From NCBI RefSeq assembly GCF_900108225.1, contig NZ_FNUZ01000002.1, positions 312,501 through 376,500 on the forward strand: a stretch of DNA of 64,000 nt, in the 5' to 3' direction. The position numbers and the translations under genes were made by a program. The notes under the pieces were generated by a model. The model saw nothing but the letters and a program-made list of their open reading frames with translations, searched no databases and was not told the DNA's origin. This stretch comes from Thalassococcus halodurans (GTDB taxonomy: Bacteria > Pseudomonadota > Alphaproteobacteria > Rhodobacterales > Rhodobacteraceae). Each line of letters begins with the position of its first letter. Position 1 is the first letter of the stretch. Positions 1 through 8,309 of the stretch are shown piece after piece.

Positions 1-204
1 CAGTTCGACGGCCTCAATCGCGGCCTGATCGGGCAGGCACAGGATAGACACGTCAGCCGCTGCAAAGGCCGCAGCCCGCGCTTCGGGATCTTTCCGAAGG
101 TCATGTTCAACCGAAACCAGTTCAATGTCCGAGCGGTTTTCAAGACGCTCGCGAATTTGCAGCCCAGTTGTGCCTGCTTCGCCGTCAATGAAAACCTTAG
201 CCAT
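1..204 (-). CDS. argC: N-acetyl-gamma-glutamyl-phosphate reductase (type 2), 5' part only
   Basis: The first 68 codons of a minus-strand gene that runs off the left edge. The translation starts [17 protein letters not shown], the NAD(P)-binding N-terminus of the short, type-2 ArgC family. ArgC reduces N-acetylglutamyl phosphate to the semialdehyde in cytosolic arginine synthesis. The start is supported by a GGAGACAGGAAC ribosome binding region just upstream. The catalytic cysteine lies beyond the window, so activity cannot be judged. The next gene upstream on the same strand is purB, 60 bp away. Confidence 0.9.
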   Translation of the reverse strand, partial: MAKVFIDGEAGTTGLQIRERLENRSDIELVSVEHDLRKDPEARAAAFAAADVSILCLPDQAAIEAVEL

Positions 205-264
205 TGTTCCTGTCTCCGTTTGAATAAAGCGCGCCCGACAATCAGGGCGCACTTGTGGGCGTCT

Positions 265-1569
265 TTACTCGCCAAACACCCGTTTGAAAATAGTGTCGAC
301 GTGTTTGGTGTGGTAGTCCATGTCGAATTTTTCGTTGATGCCGTCTTCGCCAAGCGCTGCAACAACGTCCGTATCAGCCAGAAGCTGTTCACGGAAATCA
401 ACACGTTCTTCCCATACTTTCAGCGCGTTACGCTGAACCATCGAGTAGGCGTCTTCACGGCTGACACCTGCTTGTGTCAGGGCCAGAAGCACGCGCTGGC
501 TCATCACCAGACCCGGGAACTTGTTCATGTTGTCCAGCATGTTTTCGGGGAATACGAGCATCTTGTCGATCACGCCTGTCAGACGGGCAATCGCAAAGTC
601 CAATGTGATGGTCGCATCAGGGCCGATAGCGCGTTCAACCGACGAATGGCTGATGTCACGCTCGTTCCAAAGCGCGACGTTCTCCATCGCCGGAATAACG
701 GCCATGCGCACCAGACGGGCCAGACCTGTCAGGTTCTCGGTCAGAACGGGGTTTTTCTTGTGCGGCATCGCCGACGAGCCCTTTTGACCCATCGAGAAGA
801 ATTCAGCACCTTCCAGAACCTCGGTCCGCTGCATGTGGCGGATTTCGATGGCGACGTTTTCGATCGAAGACGCGATCACGCCCAGTGTCGCAAAGAACAT
901 CGCGTGACGGTCGCGCGGGATAACCTGCGTGCTGATCGGCTCGGGCTTCAGGCCCAGCTTTTCGCAGACGTGCTCTTCTACACGCGGGTCGATGTTGGCG
1001 AACGTGCCAACCGCACCGCTGATCGCGCCTGTTGCGATTTCTTCGCGGGCCAGTTTCAGACGCGCAAGGTTGCGGTCCATTTCGGCGTAGAAGCGGGCAA
1101 AGGTCAGACCCATTGTTGTGGGCTCGGCGTGGATGCCGTGGCTGCGACCGACACGAACAGTGTTCTTATGCTCCATCGCGCGCTTTTTCAGCGCGGCCAG
1201 CAGGCCTTCCATATCCTTGATCAGGATATCGGCGGCGCGCACCAGTTGAACGTTCAGACATGTGTCCAGAACGTCAGACGATGTCATGCCCTGATGGACA
1301 AAGCGCGCTTCTTCGGAACCTACGTGTTCCGCAAGGTGCGTCAGGAAGGCGATGACGTCGTGCTTGGTGACGGCTTCGATCTCGTCGATACGGGCCACGT
1401 CGAATTCGACGTCCTTGGCTTTCCAGACGGCATCAGCGTTTTCCTGCGGGATCACACCAAGGGCAGCTTGTGCATCGCAGGCGTGTGCCTCGATCTCGTA
1501 CCAGATTTTGAATTTGGTTTCTGGGGCCCAGATGGCCACCATTTCCGGACGGGAATAACGAGGGATCAT
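265..1569 (-). CDS. purB: Adenylosuccinate lyase
   Basis: A 434-residue fumarase/aspartase-superfamily enzyme that splits adenylosuccinate to AMP and SAICAR to AICAR, two steps of purine synthesis in the cytosol. The superfamily signature GSSAMPHKKNP lies near residue 265, and TSSDVLDT and GRSHG, the other active-site blocks, are in place. Length is normal for the short bacterial form. The ATG at 1569 opens MIPRYSRPEM, a typical PurB start, with a GGAAAGGG region upstream. A promoter-like pair lies further upstream. argC follows on the same strand. Confidence 0.96.
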   Translation of the reverse strand: MIPRYSRPEMVAIWAPETKFKIWYEIEAHACDAQAALGVIPQENADAVWKAKDVEFDVARIDEIEAVTKHDVIAFLTHLAEHVGSEEARFVHQGMTSSDVLDTCLNVQLVRAADILIKDMEGLLAALKKRAMEHKNTVRVGRSHGIHAEPTTMGLTFARFYAEMDRNLARLKLAREEIATGAISGAVGTFANIDPRVEEHVCEKLGLKPEPISTQVIPRDRHAMFFATLGVIASSIENVAIEIRHMQRTEVLEGAEFFSMGQKGSSAMPHKKNPVLTENLTGLARLVRMAVIPAMENVALWNERDISHSSVERAIGPDATITLDFAIARLTGVIDKMLVFPENMLDNMNKFPGLVMSQRVLLALTQAGVSREDAYSMVQRNALKVWEERVDFREQLLADTDVVAALGEDGINEKFDMDYHTKHVDTIFKRVFGE

Positions 1570-1610
1570 TGCGCGAGGCCCTTTCCTGACTTGTCATGAC
1601 GTTTGCGCGG

Positions 1611-1639
1611 GTCATAGACTGCAAGTGCAGCATCGACAA
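1611..1639 (-). promoter_or_regulatory. Candidate sigma-70 promoter of purB
   Basis: On the minus strand a TTGTCG (-35) and a TATGAC (-10) hexamer stand 17 bp apart, about 42 bp before the purB start. The match to consensus is moderate and nothing else supports it. Confidence 0.35.
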
Positions 1640-1653
1640 GAGAGGCCTTACTT

Positions 1654-2139
1654 TTGGGGGCATCAGAAACCAAATCGCGACCACAGCAAACCGACGTTCC
1701 GACGTCTCTTGGCGATTTTGTGGGTCGTTGGGTGCTTAGCCGGCGCATCAATGACAGGCTGACCGGTCAGATCGGGCGCGTGTCCGGCGTATTGATCATG
1801 TCCGAATGCCCTGAGGGGCTGTCCTACCGCGAAGAAGTGACCGTTCAAATTCCCGGTCAACCAGCGATGGACGGAACGCGGGAATACCTTTGGAAGGATG
1901 CGGGCGACAGTGTCGATGTGCATTTCTCTGACGGGCGTTTTTTCCATCGCTTCAAACTGGGACAGGCGACGCCACATGCCGAACACTGGTGTGATCCCGA
2001 TCAATACGATGTCGAATATGACTTTAAGGACTGGCCTGTATGGGGCGCGACTTGGATCGTGAAAGGCCCGCGCAAGGACTATAAAATGTCGTCGCTTCTG
2101 GTGAAAGAAGCGCGGCGAAAGGAAGCGGGTGGCACCTAA
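1654..2139 (+). CDS. DUF6314 family protein
   Basis: A soluble protein of about 160 residues with no known function. The C-terminal half has the family pattern HWCDPDQYDVEYDF, then W-P-x-W and GPRKDY, which I recognise from Rhodobacterales DUF6314 proteins. Its beta-rich, aromatic composition would suit a small lipocalin-like barrel, but that is inference. The start is uncertain: TTG at 1654 is the longest option and has no clear ribosome binding site; the conserved part begins near GDFVGRW, about residue 20. It is divergent from purB and precedes bioY. Confidence 0.72.
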   Translation: MGASETKSRPQQTDVPTSLGDFVGRWVLSRRINDRLTGQIGRVSGVLIMSECPEGLSYREEVTVQIPGQPAMDGTREYLWKDAGDSVDVHFSDGRFFHRFKLGQATPHAEHWCDPDQYDVEYDFKDWPVWGATWIVKGPRKDYKMSSLLVKEARRKEAGGT

Positions 2140-2214
2140 GGCGGGTTGCTCGTTTGACTTTTGTGGTGCACATAACGCCACAACCGTTTGAAAATGGTAG
2201 GTAGGAGACTTCTA

Positions 2215-2814
2215 ATGAATACTGCTCTGAACCGGAATGTCCTTGTAGACATGTTCGGCGCCACAGAAGGTACCGCACTGCGCGCAAAGCAGGCTCTTCT
2301 GGTCGTTGCGGGCATCGCAATGCTTGCGATTGCTGCAAAAATCAAAATCCCGATGTGGCCGGTTCCGATCACAATGGGCACATTCGCTGTTCTGACAATC
2401 GGTGCGGCCTACGGTGCACGCCTCGGCTTTGTCACCATTCTTGGCTACATGATCATCGGTGCGCTTGGCTTTGATGTCTTCGCCGGTTCCTCGGCTGAAA
2501 AATTCGGCCTCGAGTACATGATGGGCGGCACAGGCGGCTATCTGGTCGGCTACGTTCTGGCAACTGTTGCTCTGGGCATGTTTGCCCGCGCCGGTTGGGA
2601 CCGTTCCGCCGGTCGCATGGGCATCGCGATGCTGGTCGGTAACGCGCTGATCTACGTTCCGGGCCTGATCTGGCTGGGCATGCTGTACGGCTGGGACAAG
2701 CCGATCCTGGAATGGGGTCTGACACCCTTCCTGGTTGGTGACGCTCTGAAACTGGCTCTGGCAGCGATCATTCTGCCTGCCGCATGGAAGCTGGTTGGTC
2801 GCGCACGCGGCTAA
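2215..2814 (+). CDS. bioY: Biotin transporter S component BioY
   Basis: A 199-residue integral membrane protein with about six hydrophobic segments. The IKIPMWPVPITMGTFAVL stretch near residue 45 is the conserved substrate-side block of BioY, the biotin-binding unit of ECF transporters. The ATG at 2215 is chosen over a TTG at 2188 because TAGGAGA sits 7 bp before it. No bioM or bioN lies nearby, so it may work alone or borrow an energising module. An imperfect dyad (TGTGG...CCACA, 2162-2182) lies upstream; I see no BioR-type TTATAGATAA box. A strong terminator follows. Confidence 0.93.
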   Translation: MNTALNRNVLVDMFGATEGTALRAKQALLVVAGIAMLAIAAKIKIPMWPVPITMGTFAVLTIGAAYGARLGFVTILGYMIIGALGFDVFAGSSAEKFGLEYMMGGTGGYLVGYVLATVALGMFARAGWDRSAGRMGIAMLVGNALIYVPGLIWLGMLYGWDKPILEWGLTPFLVGDALKLALAAIILPAAWKLVGRARG

Positions 2815-2831
2815 TTCTTCAGAAATTTCTG

Positions 2832-2868
2832 AAAAGGGCGCGTTGGCAATCGCTTACGCGCCCTTTTT
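2832..2868 (+). terminator. Rho-independent terminator of bioY
   Basis: Perfect inverted repeat AAAAGGGCGCG / CGCGCCCTTTT with a 14-nt loop, running into a T5 tract, 17 bp after the bioY stop. Confidence 0.9.
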
Positions 2869-2885
2869 GTGTCTAGTCTTAAACT

Positions 2886-3662
2886 ATGACCGCGACTCAT
2901 ATCTTTCAGAAATCGATCCCCTACGACCCGCGTGTGCACCGCAAATTACCGGGTATCCAGCCGTTGAACGATGCGCCGTGGTTGATGGTGGATGACGCCT
3001 ATGCCGCGCAGATGGCTGAACGGGATCGTCTGATTTCTGAAGCGCCGGATGTCGTCATCGCGCGTGTCGATGGCTTTGAGGCGGAAGAACAGGAACTTTT
3101 CGACGCCGTTCTGAACAATCTGCCAGAGGGATTTCAACGGAACGATGACAGGGTTACTCGACCCGATGGCGTGACCATCACGCTGGATCGTAGCGCACCA
3201 ATCCGAACGTTGGGTCAGATCGTGCAAGAGGATCTGTGCCTACTGACAAAGCCGGAAGGAGCAGAGGAGCACATTCTGATATCGGCTGTCCTGTGCTTTC
3301 CCGCGCGTTGGAGCATGCGCTCAAAGATTGGCAAACCGTTGATCCCGATCCATGCGCCTGTGGCCGAATACGATGGTGACATTGCCAAGCGGGTACAGCG
3401 GCTGTTCGACGGGATCCAGCCGGGTCGCCCAATCTGGCGCTACAACAAACTGTGGGATGAAGACCCCACATTGCATCAACCCATTCCCAGCAAGGAACAC
3501 CCGAAATGGGTTCGTGAATCAGCACCCTTTTTGCGATCTGAAAGACAGTGTCTGATACGGCTGCCGGAAACCCGCGCCATTCTGTTTTCGATCCATACCT
3601 TTGTGATCGAGCGCGCGGGTGTTGAGGCCCAATGGGGCAGGAATGTGACGAAATTTACTTAA
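2886..3662 (+). CDS. Heme-dependent oxidative N-demethylase-like protein (DUF3445/HODM family)
   Basis: A 258-residue protein that I assign to the HODM alpha-subunit-like family (formerly DUF3445). Recognisable blocks are FQKSIPYDPR at the N-terminus, LLTKPEG near 118, AVLCFPARWSMRSKIGKPL near residues 135-155, and the RVQRLFDGIQPGRPIWRYN block near 180. Characterised members use heme and a flavin-linked electron supply to remove methyl groups from methylated amines. No electron-transfer partner genes are adjacent, so the substrate is open. The ATG at 2886 follows the bioY terminator by 17 bp and has no evident Shine-Dalgarno sequence. It ends 1 bp from the stop of the convergent gene. Confidence 0.75.
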   Translation: MTATHIFQKSIPYDPRVHRKLPGIQPLNDAPWLMVDDAYAAQMAERDRLISEAPDVVIARVDGFEAEEQELFDAVLNNLPEGFQRNDDRVTRPDGVTITLDRSAPIRTLGQIVQEDLCLLTKPEGAEEHILISAVLCFPARWSMRSKIGKPLIPIHAPVAEYDGDIAKRVQRLFDGIQPGRPIWRYNKLWDEDPTLHQPIPSKEHPKWVRESAPFLRSERQCLIRLPETRAILFSIHTFVIERAGVEAQWGRNVTKFT

Positions 3663-3663
3663 A

Positions 3664-4290
3664 TTAGCTCTTTCGGATACGACGAAAGGCTCGTTTCATC
3701 AGCGATTTCTTTGACGTGTCAGGTGATTCCTTCCCGCCGGTCGACGCCCACGATTCGCTGTGTGTCCCGCTAGTTTCACCAGCATCTGCATCACCCAGAT
3801 CGGTTTCACGGAAAAGACGGGCAAGGTTTTCTTCGACTTCGTCGACCTCGGCGGATTGGCCTTCCATCTCATGCTGCTGGATGTTGATCCCGCGTTTCGG
3901 GGACACGTAGCGCATGGAATTCTGGAACTCTTGCGGTGCCAGCTTGATCGACGGTTGAAGCCATTCAACGGCGCTAACCTCGACCAATGTCGATGCGCGC
4001 AGAACAATGTCCGCCAGGATGCGGGCCATTGTTTCTGGATCGGGTGATTTATGGCCGCGACGACGCCCCATTTGAAAGCTGACATGTGCGCCTTCACCAG
4101 GAATTTTCTGGATTTCGACCTTTACCATCAACCGTTCGCTTGCGACGGCCCCATGCGTAACAGACGCTTTTGCGCTGCCGCCGTCACGTTCCGAAAGAAC
4201 GACTTTAGCGCAGCGCAAAAAACGCTCGAGGGTCACACCCTCGGCAGTGGGAATGTGGAGTCCGGCGAACGGACGAGATGGCGGTTGCAT
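3664..4290 (-). CDS. Conserved-looking protein of unknown function
   Basis: A 208-residue soluble protein that I do not recognise. Residues 1-140 look folded (mixed alpha/beta, with GEGAHVSFQMGRRRG and ETMARILADIVLRAS). Residues 145-195 are acidic, Ser/Thr/Gly-rich and probably disordered, and the tail (SLMKRAFRRIRKS) is strongly basic. No signal peptide or membrane segment is seen. Coding-like composition and the tight fit between neighbours support a real gene. A short dyad at 4328-4342 lies 38 bp upstream and could be an operator. Confidence 0.6.
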   Translation of the reverse strand: MQPPSRPFAGLHIPTAEGVTLERFLRCAKVVLSERDGGSAKASVTHGAVASERLMVKVEIQKIPGEGAHVSFQMGRRRGHKSPDPETMARILADIVLRASTLVEVSAVEWLQPSIKLAPQEFQNSMRYVSPKRGINIQQHEMEGQSAEVDEVEENLARLFRETDLGDADAGETSGTHSESWASTGGKESPDTSKKSLMKRAFRRIRKS

Positions 4291-4327
4291 GGCGGTCTCG
4301 CGAGCAAAATAAGACGAAGACCAGAAT

Positions 4328-4342
4328 TTTGTACGTTACAAA
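4328..4342. promoter_or_regulatory. Perfect dyad TTTGTA-CGT-TACAAA, possible operator
   Basis: A 6-bp perfect inverted repeat with a 3-bp centre in the non-coding gap between the lytic transglycosylase and the unknown gene at 3664-4290. Its size and AT-rich arms fit a dimeric repressor site, but the binding protein is unknown. Confidence 0.35.
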
Positions 4343-4370
4343 TATGGCCTTAACTGTCGATTTTAATGTC

Positions 4371-4392
4371 AAAAAACGGGCAGTTTAGCCGT
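4371..4392 (-). terminator. Probable terminator of the lytic transglycosylase gene
   Basis: Read on the minus strand, ACGGC and GCCCGT form a short stem (one bulge) that includes the stop codon and leads into T6. The stem is short, so this is moderate evidence. Confidence 0.4.
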
Positions 4393-5176
4393 CGATACGT
4401 GCCGCCATGTTTGCGATTGCCTTTTGGTAGACGCCAGCTGCGTTCCATTCCTGAATAACAGCAAAGTTCGGTTGTCCTTGTTGGTAACCGACACCCGGCC
4501 GCCAACCTTTCTGCCGTAGGAAATTCGCGGTCGAAGCCATCGCATCGGTAATGTTGTAGAAATCGACAACCCCGTCACCATTGCCATCGACACCATAGCG
4601 CAATGCATTGCCGGGCAGGAATTGTGTATGTCCCAGCTCGCCGTGCTTGGCGCCCTTGGTCGCGATCGTAATGGATCCCTGATCAACCAGCTTCAAAGCA
4701 CCGATAGCATGAGGAATAAAGAACTCTGATCGGCGGCAGTCGAAGGCAAGGGTTGTGATCGACGATACCACGGACGAGTCGCCCATGAACCCGCCAAAGC
4801 CTGTTTCCATGCCATGGATCGCCAAAAGAATACCTGCGGGCACGCCGTACTGTTTTTCCAAAGACCCGTAGAAATTCGGGTTCTTCGCTTTCTTCCTGCG
4901 GGCCTGAGCGACGATCGTGTCAGCACCGCGAATTTGCATGAACTTCTCGAAGCTCAGCTTGAAGCTTTTCTGGTTCCTGTCTGCGTTGATCGTGCTTTGC
5001 GAATACTTGGTCGATTGAAGCGCTTGAAGGCCTCGTTTTCCCACGCCCGCTTTTTGGGCTTGCTTCGCAAAATCTGCCTTCCAGGCATCAAAGCCCGCGC
5101 TTGTGTTGCTGCAAGGTGCAGCAGATGCGGTGGCTGCAAATAGGCTAAATAAAATTGCCGAGACCGAGGCTTTCAT
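4385..5176 (-). CDS. Lytic murein transglycosylase (MltB/SLT_2 family)
   Basis: A 263-residue exported enzyme that cleaves the MurNAc-GlcNAc bond of peptidoglycan in the periplasm. The signal peptide is MKASVSAILFSLFAATASA followed by AAPC. The catalytic Glu lies in HGMETGFG (near residue 134), the counterpart of VETRWG in MltB. GELGHTQFLPGNALRYG is the substrate-groove block, and a DGNGDGVVDF loop resembles an EF-hand. It is shorter than E. coli MltB (361) and lacks a C-terminal peptidoglycan-binding domain. ATG 5176 is preferred over TTG 5182 because AGGGGAG lies 6 nt before it. Confidence 0.9.
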   Translation of the reverse strand: MKASVSAILFSLFAATASAAPCSNTSAGFDAWKADFAKQAQKAGVGKRGLQALQSTKYSQSTINADRNQKSFKLSFEKFMQIRGADTIVAQARRKKAKNPNFYGSLEKQYGVPAGILLAIHGMETGFGGFMGDSSVVSSITTLAFDCRRSEFFIPHAIGALKLVDQGSITIATKGAKHGELGHTQFLPGNALRYGVDGNGDGVVDFYNITDAMASTANFLRQKGWRPGVGYQQGQPNFAVIQEWNAAGVYQKAIANMAARIDG

Positions 5177-5256
5177 AAACAACTCCCCTAAAAGGTGTGG
5201 GTTGATGGTTTATACAGCTTAAGCCAGAAGGCAATGCTGGCGATCCAGGAAAGTGA

Positions 5257-6063
5257 TTATGCAAAGCTCATAAGGCTGGAAATTGTGCCTTGCACGTCCA
5301 GGGTAGCAAACAAACCGACCAGACCCAATGTCAATGATGCTACACGAACGTCTTCACCGCGTGCAACGTTGTAGATCACAACGGGCGCTGCCAATGGGAG
5401 CGAGAAGCTGGCAACGGCAATCGACACGGCCCATGCGGAAAGGCGTGCCTCTGTGGATTGATCCTGAACGTCGCCTTCGAATTCCGCCAATTCATTTTCG
5501 CTCGCGTTGCGCAGCATCATGTCACGGATGTTCGCCTCGTAGGCCTGGATATGGGCATCGTGTTTTTGCGGCGCATCCGGAGAGTTGTTGACGTTTGCGG
5601 GAAGCGACGCCTGAGCTGTCTGAGTTGGGCGAGGGCGCTTGGATTCGCCTTGGGCTGTCACACGGCGCGGCTGTTGTGCTTGGGGTGTTTCAGGGGCCAT
5701 GGCGTCAAGGAAATCAGCCGTGGGGATGCGGATGTTTGTATCCAGCCACACGATGGATTCCGGTTCGTGACGTTCGGCTACAAGTGCGGTTACACGGGCC
5801 AAAGTCAGCTGCATCTGGGCCACGTCCGATGGTTTGGACGGTGTCAGGTGCACGGTGATCAGCGTTTCGCCAGCAAAGATTTGCGGTACAAAATCAAGGG
5901 AATAGTCTGCGCAGCTCAGGCAAACGCCACTTATTGTCTCGATGGTGTCGATCTTTAGCTGACCCACGGAATACATCGCCTTCTTGGCCGAGATCATCAG
6001 AACGTCAGTAGAAGGCAGGACAGTGTTTGGCAGAACCAGAGTGGCAGTGAATGTGGCAGACAT
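5257..6063 (-). CDS. Unknown protein with C-terminal membrane segments
   Basis: A 268-residue protein that I cannot assign. Residues 1-125 look like a folded alpha/beta region with one CLSC motif near residue 48 (two Cys two residues apart, possibly metal or redox). Residues 125-175 are Pro/Gln/Ser-rich and likely disordered. Residues 205-265 contain two hydrophobic stretches (AWAVSIAVASFSLPLAAPVV and LTLGLVGLFATL) that could be a membrane hairpin. Without a signal peptide, the N-terminal domain would be cytosolic if the tail anchors it. A GGGGAAA region precedes the ATG. The upstream gap is AT-rich. Confidence 0.6.
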   Translation of the reverse strand: MSATFTATLVLPNTVLPSTDVLMISAKKAMYSVGQLKIDTIETISGVCLSCADYSLDFVPQIFAGETLITVHLTPSKPSDVAQMQLTLARVTALVAERHEPESIVWLDTNIRIPTADFLDAMAPETPQAQQPRRVTAQGESKRPRPTQTAQASLPANVNNSPDAPQKHDAHIQAYEANIRDMMLRNASENELAEFEGDVQDQSTEARLSAWAVSIAVASFSLPLAAPVVIYNVARGEDVRVASLTLGLVGLFATLDVQGTISSLMSFA

Positions 6064-6302
6064 TGTATTTCCCCGAGACTTCTTATCTTGTTTCTGAGGT
6101 ATATATTTTTCGGAATTTATGTCTTTAATTTGCCCCTTTACGGCTATTCAGTCCGCAATTCTGAGCGTTCCAAGGTTATTTCGTGGCGAAAAAAGGTAAC
6201 GACGTACCGTCACTTGCCAGATTTTACAGGTTTTTGTTTTGGATTTTGTCACTAACCGATGGGCGATCGGGCCGCGTTCTGATCTTTTGCAAATCGCGAC
6301 GC
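6064..6302. other. AT-rich non-coding gap upstream of 5257-6063
   Basis: Between the unknown membrane protein and the glnA terminator lies about 240 bp of markedly AT-rich sequence. On the minus strand a TATATA (-10-like) stands 17 bp after a weak TTAAAG about 35-60 bp before the gene start. I see no convincing ORF, RNA or strong repeat in the rest. Confidence 0.4.
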
Positions 6303-6330
6303 AAAAAAGGGGCGCATGAAGCGCCCCTTT
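6303..6330 (-). terminator. Rho-independent terminator of glnA
   Basis: On the minus strand AAAGGGGCGC / GCGCCCCTTT pair perfectly around a 5-nt loop, ending in T6, 26 bp past the glnA stop. Confidence 0.92.
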
Positions 6331-6355
6331 CTTAAATTTGACCAACAGAAGCTGA

Positions 6356-7762
6356 TTAGCAGCTGTAGTACATCTGGTACTCGACCGGGTGCGGAGTGTG
6401 CTCGTATGTTTCGAGTTCTTCCATCTTCAGGTCAATGTAGCCGTCGATCTGGTCTTTTGTGAACACGTCGCCTGCCAGCAGGTACTCGTGATCTGCTTTA
6501 AGCTCGTCCAGAGCTTCACGCAGCGAGCCACATACTGTCGGGATACCTGCCAGCTCTTCCGCGGGAAGATCGTACAGGTTTTTGTCCATGGCTTCGCCCG
6601 GATCGATTTTGTTCTTGATGCCGTCGAGGCCGGCCATCAGCAGAGCTGCGAAGCAGAGGTAGGGGTTCGCGGACGGATCCGGGAAACGTGCCTCGACGCG
6701 CTTTGCTTTCGGGGATTCTGTCCACGGAATACGTACACAACCCGAACGGTTACGTGCAGAGTAGGCGCGCAGAACGGGTGCTTCGAAGCCCGGGATCAAA
6801 CGCTTGTAAGAGTTTGTCGACGGGTTGGTGAAGGCGTTCAGCGATTTCGCGTGCTTCAGGATACCACCGATGAAGTACAGAGCTTCCTGAGACAGGTCTG
6901 CGTATTTGTCTCCAGCAAAGAGCGGCTTGCCGTCTTTCCAGATCGACATGTTGCAGTGCATGCCTGTGCCGTTGTCGCCGTAGATCGGCTTCGGCATGAA
7001 GGTTGCGGATTTGCCGTACGCGTCTGCCACGTTGTGGATGACGTACTTGTACTTCTGCAGGTTGTCGGCTTGCTCCGTCAGCGTGCCAAAGATCATGCCC
7101 AGCTCGTGCTGACAGGACGCCACTTCGTGGTGATGCTTGTCAACTTTCATGCCGATGCGCTTCATTGTGGACAGCATCTCGTTACGGATGTCCTGAGCAG
7201 CGTCTGTCGGGTTGACCGGGAAGTAACCGCCTTTGACACCAGGGCGGTGGCCCATGTTGCCCATTTCGAACTCGGTGTCTGTGTTCCAAGCTGCGTCGAT
7301 TGCGTCAACTTCGAAGGACACTTTGTTCATCGAGTTTGAATACTTGACGTTGTCGAACAGGAAGAATTCAGCTTCCGGACCCCAGTAGGATACGTCACCG
7401 ATGCCCGAGGACTTCAGGTACGCTTCCGCTTTCTGCGCTGTGCCGCGCGGGTCACGGTCGTATGCTTCGCCTGTATCGGGCTCAACAACGGAGCAGTGCA
7501 GACAGATTGTCTTTTCCGCGTAGAACGGGTCGACGTAGACAGAGTCTGTGTCGGGCATCAGTTTCATGTCGGAAGCTTCGATCGACTTCCAACCTGCGAT
7601 GGAGGAACCATCGAACATGAAACCTTCTTCCAGGAAGTCTGCGTCAACCTGGTCTGCCATTACTGTTACGTGCTGAAGCTTGCCACGCGGATCGGTGAAG
7701 CGGATGTCGACATACTCGACGCCCTCGTCTTCGATCATCTTGAGAACTGCGTCCTTGCTCAT
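6356..7762 (-). CDS. glnA: Glutamine synthetase type I
   Basis: A 468-residue dodecameric enzyme that joins ammonia to glutamate using ATP, the main nitrogen entry point. Family blocks are [11 protein letters not shown] (near 50), [10 protein letters not shown] (near 130), [14 protein letters not shown] (near 258) and the adenylylation loop [10 protein letters not shown] near residue 397, whose Tyr is the GlnE target in the GS-I beta class. It lies 45 bp after glnB on the same strand, the usual alphaproteobacterial glnBA operon, so co-transcription and NtrC/PII control are expected. The C-terminus YQMYYSC is typical. Confidence 0.98.
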   Translation of the reverse strand: MSKDAVLKMIEDEGVEYVDIRFTDPRGKLQHVTVMADQVDADFLEEGFMFDGSSIAGWKSIEASDMKLMPDTDSVYVDPFYAEKTICLHCSVVEPDTGEAYDRDPRGTAQKAEAYLKSSGIGDVSYWGPEAEFFLFDNVKYSNSMNKVSFEVDAIDAAWNTDTEFEMGNMGHRPGVKGGYFPVNPTDAAQDIRNEMLSTMKRIGMKVDKHHHEVASCQHELGMIFGTLTEQADNLQKYKYVIHNVADAYGKSATFMPKPIYGDNGTGMHCNMSIWKDGKPLFAGDKYADLSQEALYFIGGILKHAKSLNAFTNPSTNSYKRLIPGFEAPVLRAYSARNRSGCVRIPWTESPKAKRVEARFPDPSANPYLCFAALLMAGLDGIKNKIDPGEAMDKNLYDLPAEELAGIPTVCGSLREALDELKADHEYLLAGDVFTKDQIDGYIDLKMEELETYEHTPHPVEYQMYYSC

Positions 7763-7807
7763 TCCCTTAGTCCCTTTCTGTCTTCTGGGTCTGGTGTGTT
7801 GTTGGAT

Positions 7808-8303
<496 letters not shown>

Positions 8304-8309
8304 GAGAGA

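Noticed and set aside
103-1599. A 498-codon open frame on the plus strand opposite purB
   Set aside because: It is antisense to an unmistakable purB. Its composition (runs of His, Arg, Cys, Phe) is that of a GC-rich shadow frame, and it crosses the argC/purB gap without a ribosome binding site.
2140-2214. A BioR operator or biotin-related switch before bioY
   Set aside because: No TTATAGATAA-type box and no riboswitch-like fold are visible. Only an imperfect dyad is present.
6148-6345. A 65-codon minus-strand frame after glnA
   Set aside because: It overlaps the glnA terminator, has a random, basic composition and no start signal.
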